From: Kitasatospora arboriphila
GTDB lineage: Bacteria > Actinomycetota > Actinomycetes > Mycobacteriales > Mycobacteriaceae
Length of the DNA: 64,000 bases
Reading direction: 5' to 3'
Assembly (NCBI RefSeq): GCF_000717275.1
Contig: NZ_JNYV01000001.1
Span: 496,001-560,000 of the forward strand
Shown: one piece after another, positions 46,042-54,975 of the stretch
How the letters are laid out: each line of letters starts with the position of its first letter
Position numbering within the stretch: position 1 is the first letter of the stretch
The notes under the pieces: model-generated
The model's input: the letters and a program-made list of their open reading frames with translations, nothing else
Told to the model about the DNA's origin: nothing
Databases searched by the model: none
Program-made: the position numbers and the translations under genes

Positions 46042-46904
46042 GCAGTGCAACAGTTCTCTACGACGCTCCGGGGCCCAGGGCACGGCGTCGCAATCAGCTC
46101 ATCGCCGTCGGATTCGCAGTGGTGCTGCTCGCCATCGCGATCTACGTGATCGTGGCACTGGCCGGCAACGGGCAGCTGACCCGCGAGAAGTGGAAGCCGT
46201 TCCTGGAACCGGACACGTGGACCACGTACCTGCTGCCCGGTTTGTGGGGAACACTCTCCGCCGCGGTTCTGTCGATCGTGTTGGCTCTACTACTCGGCGC
46301 GGTTCTCGGCATCGGCCGACTGTCCGATCACCGTGCGATACGCGGACTCAGCGGAGCGGTGGTCGAGTTCTTCCGGGCCATACCCGTGCTCATCCTGATG
46401 ATCTTCGCCTACTACCTGTTTGCCGAATACGCCGTCTTCCCAGCCGAGGACCTGGCCTTCGCTGCTGTGGTGACCGGACTGACGTTGTACAACGGCTCTG
46501 TCATCGCAGAAATTCTGCGGGCAGGCATCACATCGCTGCCGAGCGGTCAGCTCGAGGCGGCGAACTCACTCGGCCTGCGCAAATCACAGACCATGCGACT
46601 GGTCTTGCTTCCGCAGGCGGTGACTGCCATGTTGCCTGCACTGATATCGCAGATGGTCATCGCTCTGAAGGACAGTGCACTCGGATACGCGATCGGTTAT
46701 GTCGAGGTGGTCCGGTCCGGCATCCAGTCGGCATCGTTCTACGGCAACTACCTGCCGGCCCTCGTGGTGGTCGCCGCCGTGATGATCCTGCTGAACTTCG
46801 GGCTCTCCACGTTGGCCACCGTCATCGAGCGGCGACTGAGGGAAGGCAAGAATCGCGGACCGGTCGCAGATGTGAAAGTGGACGAACAGGCCGCTGCTGT
46901 CTGA
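46038..46904 (+). CDS. gluD: glutamate ABC transporter permease GluD
   Basis: This 288-residue second permease subunit has a cytoplasmic Arg-rich N-terminus (PRARRRNQ), about five transmembrane helices, [16 protein letters not shown], and the EAA loop [22 protein letters not shown]. The C-terminal tail is charged. ATG 46038 overlaps the gluC stop. The gene ends 3 bases before the convergent recX stop, with no room for a terminator, so read-through into recX antisense is likely. Confidence 0.92.
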   Translation: MSSATVLYDAPGPRARRRNQLIAVGFAVVLLAIAIYVIVALAGNGQLTREKWKPFLEPDTWTTYLLPGLWGTLSAAVLSIVLALLLGAVLGIGRLSDHRAIRGLSGAVVEFFRAIPVLILMIFAYYLFAEYAVFPAEDLAFAAVVTGLTLYNGSVIAEILRAGITSLPSGQLEAANSLGLRKSQTMRLVLLPQAVTAMLPALISQMVIALKDSALGYAIGYVEVVRSGIQSASFYGNYLPALVVVAAVMILLNFGLSTLATVIERRLREGKNRGPVADVKVDEQAAAV

Positions 46905-46907
46905 TCT

Positions 46908-47582
46908 TCACTCGGCAGTGAGCTGGTTCAGTTCCTCGTTCACCAGACTCATGGCGAGAGACGGTGCGTACCCACGTCTGGCCAGCATCGCTACCAGTCG
47001 CCGAACGTGTTTGTCCCGCTGGGCCCGGTCAGCGATGTCTTCGGCTGTCAGGCGAGACGCTTTGCGGCGCAACAGGTCTGCTGCCCGTTCGCGTTCGGCG
47101 TCATCGTCAATCTGATCGAGTGCGTGCTCGATCACGGTGTCGGCGACGCCCTTCTGCCGGAGCTCGTGCCGTAGAGCAGTGCGTCCCTTGCCGCTGTGGC
47201 GGTGTCGGGAATGCACCCATTGCTCGGCGAAATCGACATCGTCGAGCAGACCGGCCGCGGCGAGCCGAGTCATCACCGATTCGATCTCGGTGGGCGCAAA
47301 ATCTTTGTCGTGCAACCGTTTGCGCAGTTCTGCCTGACTTCGTGCGCGCACGCCGAGCAACCGCAATGCGGCGTCATAAGCCGATGCGGTGGTAGCGGTG
47401 CGGTCGCCGGAACTCTCTGGAGCCGGCGGCGTCGTAGACGGACTGACCGGGACAGACCTGCGGGAGAGGATGTCTGCGATCGCAGACCGCAGCTCGGCGG
47501 TGCTCTCGTGGACGTCCTCTCCCGCAGGCCTGTTCACCTGAATCGGCGTCCTAGAACTCGACCGGTGCCGGCGCGACGGCAT
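46908..47582 (-). CDS. recX: RecA modulator RecX
   Basis: This 224-residue protein restrains RecA filament growth. The C-terminal 150 residues carry the RecX three-helix repeats ([23 protein letters not shown], then [21 protein letters not shown], and [21 protein letters not shown]). The first 70 residues are Arg/Ser/Pro-rich and unlike RecX, so the protein is longer than the mycobacterial one. The assigned ATG lies 32 bases inside recA; the real start may be internal. recX is co-oriented with and overlaps recA. Confidence 0.92.
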   Translation of the reverse strand: MPSRRHRSSSRTPIQVNRPAGEDVHESTAELRSAIADILSRRSVPVSPSTTPPAPESSGDRTATTASAYDAALRLLGVRARSQAELRKRLHDKDFAPTEIESVMTRLAAAGLLDDVDFAEQWVHSRHRHSGKGRTALRHELRQKGVADTVIEHALDQIDDDAERERAADLLRRKASRLTAEDIADRAQRDKHVRRLVAMLARRGYAPSLAMSLVNEELNQLTAE

Positions 47583-48591
47583 CTTCGGTCAGGACAGCGC
47601 CGATCCCGAGCTTTTCCTTGATCTTCTTCTCGATCTCGTCACGCACCTCGGTGTTCTCGAGCAAGAACTTACGAGCGTTCTCCTTGCCCTGGCCCAGCTG
47701 TTCACCTTCATAGGTGAACCAGGAACCGGACTTGCGAACGAAGCCGTGCAACACGCCCATGTCGATGAGCGAACCCTCTTTGCTGATGCCGTGGCCGTAC
47801 AGGATGTCGAACTCGGCCTGCTTGAACGGAGGGGCAACCTTGTTCTTGACAACCTTGACGCGAGTGCGGTTACCGACCGCCTCGGTACCGTCCTTGAGGG
47901 TCTCGATCCGGCGCACATCCAGACGGACCGATGCGTAGAACTTGAGCGCCTTACCACCGGTGGTGGTCTCGGGAGACCCGAACATCACGCCGATCTTCTC
48001 GCGCAGCTGGTTGATGAAGATCGCGGTGGTACCCGAATTGCTCATGGCACCGGTCATCTTCCGCAGTGCCTGGCTCATCAACCGCGCCTGTAGACCGACG
48101 TGACTGTCGCCCATTTCGCCCTCGATCTCCGCACGCGGCACGAGCGCCGCGACCGAGTCGATGACCAGGATGTCGAGAGCACCCGACCGGATCAACATGT
48201 CAGCGATCTCGAGTGCCTGCTCACCGGTGTCCGGCTGTGACACCAGCAACGCGTCGGTGTCGACTCCCAGTCGCTGTGCGTAGTCGGGGTCGAGGGCGTG
48301 CTCGGCGTCGATGAACGCCGCGATGCCACCGGCGGCCTGTGCATTGGCGACCGCGTGCAGCGCAACGGTGGTCTTACCCGACGATTCCGGCCCGTAGATC
48401 TCGACGACGCGGCCCCGCGGGAGACCTCCGATGCCGAGTGCGACATCGAGGGCGATCGAGCCGGTCGGGATTGTGGCGATCGGCTGGCGGGCGTTCTCGC
48501 CGAGACGCATCACCGAGCCCTTGCCGTAGTTCTTGTCGATCTGGGCCAATGCCAGGTCGAGGGCCTTTTCGCGGTCTGGTTGGGCTGCCAT
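47551..48591 (-). CDS. recA: recombinase RecA (no intein)
   Basis: This 346-residue recombinase performs strand exchange and triggers LexA cleavage. Walker [10 protein letters not shown] is at residues 67-75, Walker B is [14 protein letters not shown], loop L1 is [14 protein letters not shown], loop L2 is [20 protein letters not shown], and the C-terminus is acidic. The protein is continuous, so the M. tuberculosis-type intein is absent. ATG 48591 follows AGGGGAA; the longer frame to 48699 would begin inside the -10 of the promoter at 48698-48720. Confidence 0.98.
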   Translation of the reverse strand: MAAQPDREKALDLALAQIDKNYGKGSVMRLGENARQPIATIPTGSIALDVALGIGGLPRGRVVEIYGPESSGKTTVALHAVANAQAAGGIAAFIDAEHALDPDYAQRLGVDTDALLVSQPDTGEQALEIADMLIRSGALDILVIDSVAALVPRAEIEGEMGDSHVGLQARLMSQALRKMTGAMSNSGTTAIFINQLREKIGVMFGSPETTTGGKALKFYASVRLDVRRIETLKDGTEAVGNRTRVKVVKNKVAPPFKQAEFDILYGHGISKEGSLIDMGVLHGFVRKSGSWFTYEGEQLGQGKENARKFLLENTEVRDEIEKKIKEKLGIGAVLTEDAVAPAPVEF

Positions 48592-48697
48592 GGTTTCCCC
48601 TAGTGTTTGCGCCGAGTTGTCGGCGGTGGTGGTGCCGCCGGTCTGGCGGGATCGGGCTTTCTTTCGCGTATTCGGCATCTCTTTGCGCACTGACGTC

Positions 48698-48720
48698 ACG
48701 CTAGATCAGCCCTCTGACAA
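48698..48720 (-). promoter_or_regulatory. PafBC-type (RecA-NDp) promoter of recA
   Basis: On the minus strand TTGTCAGAG, 8 bases, then TAGCGT fits the mycobacterial LexA-independent DNA-damage promoter tTGTCRGtg-N8-TAnnnT. The transcript would start near 48691, about 100 bases before ATG 48591. Confidence 0.75.
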
Positions 48721-48768
48721 TCCCGGATCTCGACGTTCCCGTCCTCGCGTCGAACACCACCCACTCTA

Positions 48769-48784
48769 GGCGAACGCTTGTTCG
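48769..48784. promoter_or_regulatory. LexA binding site (SOS box) upstream of recA
   Basis: GCGAACGCTTGTTCGA matches the SOS consensus with one mismatch. It lies about 180 bases upstream of the recA start and about 50 bases upstream of the PafBC-type promoter. Confidence 0.88.
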
Positions 48785-48830
48785 AGTCAACCACCCGGAC
48801 ATCCGACACGCCGGGACAGATGAAGTACTG

Positions 48831-49025
48831 CTACCAGCGTTCCCGCGGGACGTCGAAGTCCCGGCACAGCGCTGTCCACACATCTCTGGGATCGATGCCG
48901 GCATCAAGCGCTTCGGCAGCCGTCCGGCCACCGAGGTCGGTGAGGACGTGGTCGACAAGCATCGAATTCGCAGTGGTGGACCCGAACTCGGTGCTGATGA
49001 GTTCGGAGAATTCGGTCAATCGCAC
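48831..49025 (-). CDS. DUF3046 small protein
   Basis: This 64-residue protein begins VRLTEFSELISTEFG and ends DFDVPRERW, matching DUF3046, a small actinobacterial family found beside recA (Rv2738c in M. tuberculosis). GTG 49025 is used because the family starts at (M)RLTEF. It lies between the recA control region and the glycosyltransferase gene on the same strand. The function is unknown. Confidence 0.88.
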   Translation of the reverse strand: MRLTEFSELISTEFGSTTANSMLVDHVLTDLGGRTAAEALDAGIDPRDVWTALCRDFDVPRERW

Positions 49026-49047
49026 GTGACCGAGCGTAGCGAAACCA

Positions 49048-50211
49048 TCAGGACCGCGCTGCACCGACACATACCGCGACCGGGTCGACAACGTCGGCAC
49101 CGGTCCGGGCGCCGCGTCGAGCGGCTTCGGTGAATGACTTGTTGTCCAGCACCTTTCGACACGCCGCGGCCAACGACTCGACGGTGGTGGGCCTGACCAC
49201 CGCGGCACTGCCCCATCGGCGGGCACGCTGGGCCAGTTCCCACTGATCTCCGCCGCCGGGAACGAGCACCTGGGGTACGCCGGCCAGCATGGACTTCGCC
49301 AGCATCCCGTGTCCTCCACCGCAGATGACGAGCGCTGCGTCGTGGAGGAGCTCGTCTTGCCTGCCGTGTCCGGCCACCGCCCACGACGGTAGGACACCTA
49401 CCTCGGGAGCGAGCCCCGAGACCACCGCCCGCACCGATCGTCCCAATACGCGCGCGTCGAGCGCAGCCAGCGCCGCCTCCACCAGACCTGCCGAACCGGT
49501 CACCGCGGTGGACGGTGCGATGACAACCAACGGGGCGTCACCGGGGGGACGTGCGAAGACGGCGTCGGTGGGCTCCCACAGCAGGGGGCCGACCACTTCG
49601 GCTCCGTCGGGCCAATCCGGGCGGGGCACCTCCAGCGCCGGAAGGGTGGCGATCAGCCGGGCTCCCGGATGCGGCTGCGCGGGATCGAGTCCGATGCCCA
49701 CCCGGGCGGCCGCACGTTGTTGCTGTCCCACTCGAATGGATCGGCCGGTGGCAGCGCGCATCAACGCATCACGCACCCTGCCGGACAGGCCCGTGCCGGG
49801 TTCCAGGCCACTGCCGACCGGGGGAAGCCCCACCGAGGGTTGGTACAGCGGATGGGGCGACAGTTCCACCCATGGGGCACCGATCGTCTCGGCGGCCCAG
49901 CCGCCACACACGGTGATGACGTCGCCGACCACCAGATCGGGTTTGAGCTCGGCGAGCACCGGCGCCAGTTGCTTGCTCATCCGCGCCGCACGTGCACTGA
50001 GTTTGTCGCCTGCATCGGTGTCGTCGTCAGCAGCCGACGCCGTCAGACCCGGGAGCTCTCGGACGTCGAGGCCGCGAGCGGTTGCCTTCTCGATCCACTG
50101 CGAACCTGTGTACACCACTGCTTCGATGTTGTTGTCTCGCAACAACTCCGCCAGCGCGAACACGGGAAAGGCATGACCGGCGTCAGAGCCTGCCACCAGA
50201 GCTGCCCGCAC
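49048..50211 (-). CDS. GT1-family glycosyltransferase (UGT/MGT type)
   Basis: This 387-residue GT-B fold enzyme has an N-terminal acceptor domain starting MRAALVAGSDAGHAFPVFALAELL and a C-terminal nucleotide-sugar domain with the HDAALVICGGGHGMLAKSMLAGVPQVLVPGGGDQWELA signature spread over its usual helix-strand. This resembles glycosyltransferases of macrolides, phenolics and lipids. It is conserved beside recA in mycobacteria (Rv2739c). Its acceptor is unknown. DUF3046 follows after 22 bases. Confidence 0.88.
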   Translation of the reverse strand: MRAALVAGSDAGHAFPVFALAELLRDNNIEAVVYTGSQWIEKATARGLDVRELPGLTASAADDDTDAGDKLSARAARMSKQLAPVLAELKPDLVVGDVITVCGGWAAETIGAPWVELSPHPLYQPSVGLPPVGSGLEPGTGLSGRVRDALMRAATGRSIRVGQQQRAAARVGIGLDPAQPHPGARLIATLPALEVPRPDWPDGAEVVGPLLWEPTDAVFARPPGDAPLVVIAPSTAVTGSAGLVEAALAALDARVLGRSVRAVVSGLAPEVGVLPSWAVAGHGRQDELLHDAALVICGGGHGMLAKSMLAGVPQVLVPGGGDQWELAQRARRWGSAAVVRPTTVESLAAACRKVLDNKSFTEAARRGARTGADVVDPVAVCVGAARS

Positions 50212-50232
50212 GCGTGTCCCCCGTACCGCCGA

Positions 50233-50406
50233 TCACGACCCGATCTTGGTCGAACTCTTGTCAGAAGCTGCCCACTTGATCACCGCGACGATTCCGATCA
50301 CGACGAGCCCGATCACGAGCACCGTGAGCAGCCCCTTCACCACGGCCATGATCAGCCCGAAGGCCAGCCACACCGCAAGTATCGCTAGAAGAACTTTCCA
50401 CCACAT
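50233..50406 (-). CDS. 57-residue double-hairpin membrane protein downstream of pspA
   Basis: A short reading frame beginning MWWKVLLAILAVWLAFG encodes 57 residues: two hydrophobic segments (about 4-21 and 25-43) joined by VVKGLL, then a short polar tail AASDKSSTKIGS. AGGAG lies 6 bases before the ATG, and the stop is 21 bases before the glycosyltransferase start. It follows pspA on the same strand after 111 bases. In M. tuberculosis, pspA is followed by membrane-protein genes (PspM, PspN); this may be a minimal counterpart (inference). Confidence 0.75.
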   Translation of the reverse strand: MWWKVLLAILAVWLAFGLIMAVVKGLLTVLVIGLVVIGIVAVIKWAASDKSSTKIGS

Positions 50407-50517
50407 GACATCTCCTGTCGTCCGAGTGACCTCAACGGTGCCAGTGCTCGGTCCCGATGTCAGTCGAAAACGACCAAGATGGGGGGAAGTTCAGGGACTA
50501 CCCTGATCCCGGAGACG

Positions 50518-51321
50518 TCAGTTGGCTTGCGGCTTCTCGATGTTCGTCTTCGCCTGGTCGACGGCCGGCGTCGCGGCCGAGTCTCCGGCAGCCAGTGATT
50601 CGCCCGCCATGGACGCGCGGATCTGCTCGAGTCGTGAGTGTCCTGCCATCTGCACGCTGGCCTGTTGCACTTCGAGCATCCGGCCCTGAACCGAATTGCG
50701 CGACAACTCGGCCGATCCCAGAGCATTCGCATAGCGCCGCTCGATCTTGTCTCGCACCTGGTCGAGGCTCGGCGTGTTGCCGGGGGCGGAGAGTTCACTC
50801 ATCTGGTTGAGCGATGCCGAGACCTGCTCTTGCATCTTGGCCTGCTCGAGCTGACTGAGCAGCTTCGTGCGCTCGGAGAGTTTCTGCTGCAGCGTCATAG
50901 AGTTCTGTTCCACCGCGCGCTTGGCCTGTTCGGCCGCCTGCAGCGACTGGTCGTGCAGCGCCTTGAGGTCCTCGACGCTCTGTTCCGCGGTGACCAGCTG
51001 GGCAGCGAAAGCCTCTGCGGCGTTGGTGTATTCAGTCGCCTTGGCCGCGTCGCCGGAAGCGGCGGCCTTGTCGGCCAGCGTCAATGCCTGACGGGTGTTG
51101 GCCTGCAGGCGTTCGATGTCCTCGAGCTGACGGTTCAGCTTCATCTCCAACTGGCGCTGGTTGCCGATGACCGCCGCAGCCTGCTGCGACAACGCCTGGT
51201 GCTGACGCTGCGCGTCCTCGATCGCCTGCTGGATCTGAATCTTCGGGTCGGCGTTCTCGTCGATCTTGGCGTTGCCGAACGCCATCAGGTACTTCCACGC
51301 CTTCACGAATGGGTTAGCCAT
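50518..51321 (-). CDS. pspA: phage shock protein A (PspA/IM30 family)
   Basis: This 267-residue coiled-coil ESCRT-III-like protein stabilises the inner membrane and senses envelope stress. It starts [27 protein letters not shown] and is dominated by long helices ([21 protein letters not shown] to [20 protein letters not shown]). A flexible C-terminal tail follows. It lies 84 bases downstream of clgR, the mycobacterial clgR-pspA arrangement, and is expected to be induced by SigE through ClgR. Confidence 0.93.
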   Translation of the reverse strand: MANPFVKAWKYLMAFGNAKIDENADPKIQIQQAIEDAQRQHQALSQQAAAVIGNQRQLEMKLNRQLEDIERLQANTRQALTLADKAAASGDAAKATEYTNAAEAFAAQLVTAEQSVEDLKALHDQSLQAAEQAKRAVEQNSMTLQQKLSERTKLLSQLEQAKMQEQVSASLNQMSELSAPGNTPSLDQVRDKIERRYANALGSAELSRNSVQGRMLEVQQASVQMAGHSRLEQIRASMAGESLAAGDSAATPAVDQAKTNIEKPQAN

Positions 51322-51405
51322 TGCCCCGCCTTGTCTTGAAGTCCGAATCCGAGCAGTCTCGATCTAATCTATCGTCTGGCCCGGCCCGGTGGCACAAGAC
51401 ACCGA

Positions 51406-51735
51406 TCACGCAGCCGCCAGAGCCGATGTCGGCTGCGGGATGACCACCTTGGTCTCGGTGGCGATCGTCGTGTGCGTGGGCGGGGTCGTGGGCTGGTCGT
51501 GGCCGGTACGGAGGGTATCGCGGACATCGAGCAACACGTCGGCGATCTCCACTTCCAGCGCATCGCAGATGGCTGCGAGCAGTTCGCTGGACGCTTCCTT
51601 CTGGCCGCGTTCGACTTCCGACAGATAACCCAGGCTGACCCGGGCACTGGTTGATACCTCACGCAACGTACGGCCTTGATCCATCCGGACCCGCCGTAGG
51701 CTGCCACCGAGTGCTTCCCGCAGGAGCAGTGCCAT
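51406..51735 (-). CDS. clgR: transcriptional activator ClgR
   Basis: This 109-residue XRE-type helix-turn-helix activator drives clp protease and stress genes. The HTH is GRTLREVSTSARVSLGYLSEVERGQKEASSELLAAICDALEV in pieces, and the C-terminus ends in the small Ala-rich tail SALAAA, a likely ClpP degron. ATG 51735 has a perfect GAGGAGG seven bases upstream; the longer frame to 51951 crosses the promoter at 51766-51791. pspA follows on the same strand. Confidence 0.95.
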   Translation of the reverse strand: MALLLREALGGSLRRVRMDQGRTLREVSTSARVSLGYLSEVERGQKEASSELLAAICDALEVEIADVLLDVRDTLRTGHDQPTTPPTHTTIATETKVVIPQPTSALAAA

Positions 51736-51765
51736 ATGAGTCCTCCTCAACACGTCAGTCAGTCC

Positions 51766-51791
51766 AACGCCGCACGGGCCGAATCCGTTCC
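51766..51791 (-). promoter_or_regulatory. ECF-type (SigE-like) promoter of clgR-pspA
   Basis: On the minus strand GGGAAC, then GTT with exactly 18 bases after GGAAC, matches SigE-class promoters. The transcript would start near 51758, about 23 bases before the clgR ATG. Confidence 0.75.
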
Positions 51792-52008
51792 CGAAGCGCC
51801 GAGCGCTGTGCAGCAGATCCTCCCGACCGCTTCCTCCGTCGACCGTGTGGTCGAGACTAGACGAAGATCCCGGCGATCGCCGCGTAGCGACACCGGTAGA
51901 ACTCCGATGCCGAACGAGCCATTCCCACCCGGCCACATCGACGATCGGCACAGCCCCGGGTGATCAGCGAGGTGCACCCATCCGCCGGCCCGACGACGAA
52001 CCCGCGGT

Positions 52009-52647
52009 TCACCTACCGGTTCGGTCGGTCCGGCGCGCGGCTGCTGCGTCACGGCGACGCTGTGCCCGCTTCGCCAGCGCCTGCCAGACATAGTCGACCC
52101 CGGTGACGACGGTCGCCACCAGCGCGGCGGCCATCACGGCGATCGCCAGCCAGTGCAGCGGCCCGGGCAGCGGCAGGATGAACAGTCCGATTGCGATGGC
52201 CTGGAGCAGCGTCTTGAGCTTTCCGCCCCGGCTCGCCGGGATCACGCCATGTTGCAGCACCCAGAAACGGAGCACGGTGATGCCCAGTTCCCTGGCGAGG
52301 ATGACGATGGTGACCCACCACGGGAGCTCACCGAGCACAGACAACCCGATCAGAGCCGAACCGATCAGCGCCTTGTCCGCGATCGGGTCGGCCAGCTTGC
52401 CGAAATCGGTGATCAGGCCTCGTTGACGGGCGATACGACCGTCGTAGTGATCGGTCACGGCGGCGAGGGCGAACACGCCCCACGCCATCGTCCGCCACCA
52501 CGGGTTGTCGCCGTCGTCGATGAACAGGACCACGACGAATACGGGGACGAGCACGATGCGGAACATCGTCAGCACATTGGCAAGGTTCAGCACGGGCACA
52601 TCAGTGCTGACCGGATCGGAGATCGGGTCGGGCTCCGGCTCGTTCAC
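52009..52647 (-). CDS. pgsA: CDP-diacylglycerol-glycerol-3-phosphate 3-phosphatidyltransferase (PgsA)
   Basis: This 212-residue inner-membrane enzyme of the CDP-alcohol phosphotransferase family makes phosphatidylglycerophosphate. The D-x2-DG-x2-AR-x8-G-x3-D-x3-D motif is intact: Asp66, Asp69, Gly70, Arg74, Asp87 and Asp91 in DHYDGRIARQ and DFGKLADPIAD. About five transmembrane helices are present. GTG 52647 (VNEPEPDPIS) fits family length; a start at 52743 would add 32 residues. It lies upstream of clgR on the same strand, as in mycobacteria (pgsA3-clgR). Confidence 0.9.
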   Translation of the reverse strand: MNEPEPDPISDPVSTDVPVLNLANVLTMFRIVLVPVFVVVLFIDDGDNPWWRTMAWGVFALAAVTDHYDGRIARQRGLITDFGKLADPIADKALIGSALIGLSVLGELPWWVTIVILARELGITVLRFWVLQHGVIPASRGGKLKTLLQAIAIGLFILPLPGPLHWLAIAVMAAALVATVVTGVDYVWQALAKRAQRRRDAAAARRTDRTGR

Positions 52648-52818
52648 CTGCCGTCGTAAACGATCAGCCACGGGCTGCACCTGGTTCCGGTGATAAGAAT
52701 TGCCCAATGCCCACGACCACAGGATAGGCGGAGGCCCCGTCACCCAGGGCCGTGGGTATCGGCCCGGTCCGGACGGCGGCCCACCGGCCCCGGTGTGCCC
52801 GCGTATTACTGTTCATCC

Positions 52819-53403
52819 ATGGCACCTCACGACAGCTCGGCACACGAGCATGCCGCGACATCTGGACCGGTCGACCCAGCCGGTCACCACGATTCCCCCG
52901 TTTCGCGAGGCGACGTGAGTGTGCGCCGTGCCCGCACATCTGACGTACCGCGCATCAAGGAACTGATCGATCAGTACGCCGGACGGATTCTGCTCGAGAA
53001 GAATCTCGTGACCCTTTATGAGGCCGTCCAGGAGTTCTGGGTCGCCGAGATCGATGGCACGGTGGTCGGCTGCGGCGCACTCCACGTCTTGTGGGCAGAC
53101 CTCGGTGAGGTCCGCACGGTCGCGGTCGACAAGTCCTACGCGGGGCGCGGTATCGGCCATCAGATCGTCAGCCGACTGATGGGCATGGCCCGGGAGTTGC
53201 AGCTTTCCCGGGTGTTCGTCCTCACCTTCGAGACCAGCTTCTTCGCCAAACACGGCTTCTCCGAGATCGCGGGCACACCGGTGACCGCCGAGGTGTACGA
53301 GGAGATGTGCCGTTCCTACGACGCCGGCGTCGCGGAGTTCCTGGACCTCAGTTACGTCAAACCCAACACACTCGGCAACACCCGAATGCTCGCCAACCTC
53401 TGA
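52819..53403 (+). CDS. amino-acid N-acetyltransferase (GNAT, Rv2747/ArgA type)
   Basis: This GNAT of about 194 residues is close to the short ArgA-like enzyme of mycobacteria that acetylates L-glutamate or L-glutamine, the first step of arginine synthesis. Core motifs are VRRARTSDVPRIKELIDQYAG, VGCGALHVLWADLGEVRTVAVD, and the acetyl-CoA loop AGRGIG, then FETSFFAKHGF. ATG 52819 gives a His/Ser-rich leader; GTG 52918 at VRRARTSD is a good alternative start. Confidence 0.88.
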   Translation: MAPHDSSAHEHAATSGPVDPAGHHDSPVSRGDVSVRRARTSDVPRIKELIDQYAGRILLEKNLVTLYEAVQEFWVAEIDGTVVGCGALHVLWADLGEVRTVAVDKSYAGRGIGHQIVSRLMGMARELQLSRVFVLTFETSFFAKHGFSEIAGTPVTAEVYEEMCRSYDAGVAEFLDLSYVKPNTLGNTRMLANL

Positions 53404-53414
53404 AAGGTCGAACA

Positions 53415-53699
53415 ATGCCGCTGTTCAGCGTCGAATACACCTACCCCGTCGAGTTCGCCGACGGGCGCGACACCACTCGGCCCGACCACCGCGCCTGGCT
53501 GTCGAAACTGAACAGCGAAGGTGTTGTGCGGATGGCCGGGCCGTACGCCGATGGAAGCGGCGCGCTGATCCTGCTCGACTGCGCCGACGAGCAGGCGGCC
53601 AAGGACATCTTGGCCGCCGACCCGTTCGCGGTTGCCGGCTACGTCGGTGAGGTCCGGATCAACAAGTGGGTCAGTGTTTTTGGTCCGTTTTCTGACTGA
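53415..53699 (+). CDS. YciI family protein
   Basis: This 94-residue dimeric alpha+beta barrel protein of the YciI family has the HRAWLSKLNSEGVVRMAGPY motif, which contains the His and Asp (RPDHRAW) proposed for catalysis, and VGEVRINKW near the C-terminus. The specific reaction is unknown. ATG 53415 follows AAAGG and lies 11 bases after the GNAT gene, so the two are probably co-transcribed. Its 3' end overlaps the convergent terC-type gene by 29 bases. Confidence 0.88.
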   Translation: MPLFSVEYTYPVEFADGRDTTRPDHRAWLSKLNSEGVVRMAGPYADGSGALILLDCADEQAAKDILAADPFAVAGYVGEVRINKWVSVFGPFSD

Positions 53700-54693
53700 C
53701 CGCCTGTTTGTCGGCGCGTCCCTCGTCGAATCGTGTCTTCGCCAGGCTGGCGATGGTGGTGATCACGAGGGTTCCGACGATCACGCCGAGCGACAGCGGG
53801 GTCGAGATCTCCGGCACCTTGATGTGTTCGCCGCCGTTGATGAACGACAGCGTGTTCTCGTGCAGAGCGTGCAACACCAGCTTGATGCCGATGAAGCCGA
53901 GGATGAACGACAGGCCGAACGACAGGTAAACCAGCTTGTCGAGCAATCCGCCGAGCAGGAAGTACAGCTGGCGTAGACCCATCAGGGCAAAGGCGTTGGC
54001 GGTGAAGACGATGTACGGCTCCTCCGTGAGGCCGTAGATGGCCGGGATCGAATCCAGGGCGAACAGGACGTCGGTGAACCCGATGACGATCAGGACCATG
54101 AGCATCGGGGTCGCGAGGCGCTTGCCGTTCTCCTTGGTGAACAGCTTGTCGCGGTCGTAGTTGTCGGTGGTTCGCAGCGCCTTCTTCACAAACCGCTGGA
54201 TGCGGGTTTCCCGCTCCTCCTCGACCTCTTCCTCGTGCCCGGACTCACGCAGCAACTTCACCGCGGTGTAGATGAGGAACGCACCGAAGAGGTAGAAGAC
54301 CCACGAGTAAGCATTGATCGCGGCCGCACCGACGGCGATGAAAGCACCGCGCATCACCAGGGCCATCACGATGCCCAGGAGCAGAACTTTCTGCTGGTAT
54401 TCACGCGGCACGGCGAACTTCGCCATGATGATGACAAAAACGAAGAGGTTGTCGACCGACAACGCCTTCTCCGTGATGAATCCGGCGTAGTACTCGGTGC
54501 CCGAGGTACCACCCCATTTCCACCAGACGAACCCACCGAAGATCAGGGCGATGGTGATGTAGACGGCCGACCAGAAGCCGGATTCTTTCAACGAGGGAGC
54601 GTGTGGGGTTCGCACGTGGGCGAAGAAGTCGAATATGAAGAGTCCCAGGATCACCAGACAGGTGATAATCCACACGAGTGGTGATACGTCCAC
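53671..54693 (-). CDS. TerC family integral membrane protein
   Basis: This 340-residue protein has eight or nine transmembrane helices and the TerC hallmarks: ITEKALSVDNLFVFVIIM, FTDVLFALDSIPAIYGLTEEPYIVFTANAFALMGLRQL in two segments with acidic residues inside the membrane, and a charged cytoplasmic loop (HEEEVEEERETRIQRFVKK). TerC proteins take part in metal (Mn or tellurite) handling and metalation of exported enzymes. An inverted repeat lies about 30 bases upstream of the start. It is convergent with the YciI gene. Confidence 0.9.
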   Translation of the reverse strand: MDVSPLVWIITCLVILGLFIFDFFAHVRTPHAPSLKESGFWSAVYITIALIFGGFVWWKWGGTSGTEYYAGFITEKALSVDNLFVFVIIMAKFAVPREYQQKVLLLGIVMALVMRGAFIAVGAAAINAYSWVFYLFGAFLIYTAVKLLRESGHEEEVEEERETRIQRFVKKALRTTDNYDRDKLFTKENGKRLATPMLMVLIVIGFTDVLFALDSIPAIYGLTEEPYIVFTANAFALMGLRQLYFLLGGLLDKLVYLSFGLSFILGFIGIKLVLHALHENTLSFINGGEHIKVPEISTPLSLGVIVGTLVITTIASLAKTRFDEGRADKQAVSQKTDQKH

Positions 54694-54720
54694 GCAGCCT
54701 CCAGCAGCAGTTTCGGAAAA

Positions 54721-54736
54721 GTAAAGACCACTTTAC
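54721..54736. promoter_or_regulatory. inverted repeat GTAAAG-N4-CTTTAC upstream of terC-type gene
   Basis: A perfect 6-bp palindrome with a 4-base spacer lies about 30 bases upstream of the TerC start in an otherwise gene-free stretch. It could be an operator; no regulator is encoded nearby. Confidence 0.45.
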
Positions 54737-54975
54737 CGAAGGATCGAACCGGCCACGGACACCCGAATACCGTTGCTCACTCCGCCCATCGCGGTGCAGG
54801 TGTGGACCAGACCCGAGGCGTGAACGGCTGCGTCTGGGATTCTCCTGCAGCAGAGGATGTTCCGGCGGTCACAGCGCAGATGCGCTGCGACCCCGTGACA
54901 TCATCCGGTCAGACTTTTTCGCCGGTGAGACTTTGACAACACAGCAAACCGGCAACCGCAACGAAACGGGTACGA
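54737..54975. other. gene-free stretch between ftsK and terC-type genes
   Basis: I see no supported reading frame here. It ends just after the ftsK stop and probably holds the terC promoter region. I looked for a yybP-ykoY manganese riboswitch and did not find its conserved core. Confidence 0.5.

Noticed and set aside
47551..48591. Intein in RecA, as in M. tuberculosis
   Set aside because: The RecA reading frame is continuous with normal length and no splice-junction residues or endonuclease domain.
48700..48720. recA starting at 48699
   Set aside because: That start would lie inside the -10 of the recA promoter, and its extra residues have no RecA similarity.
54694..54975. Possible yybP-ykoY manganese riboswitch upstream of the TerC gene
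   Set aside because: TerC genes often carry one, but the conserved riboswitch core and loop sequences are not visible on the minus strand.
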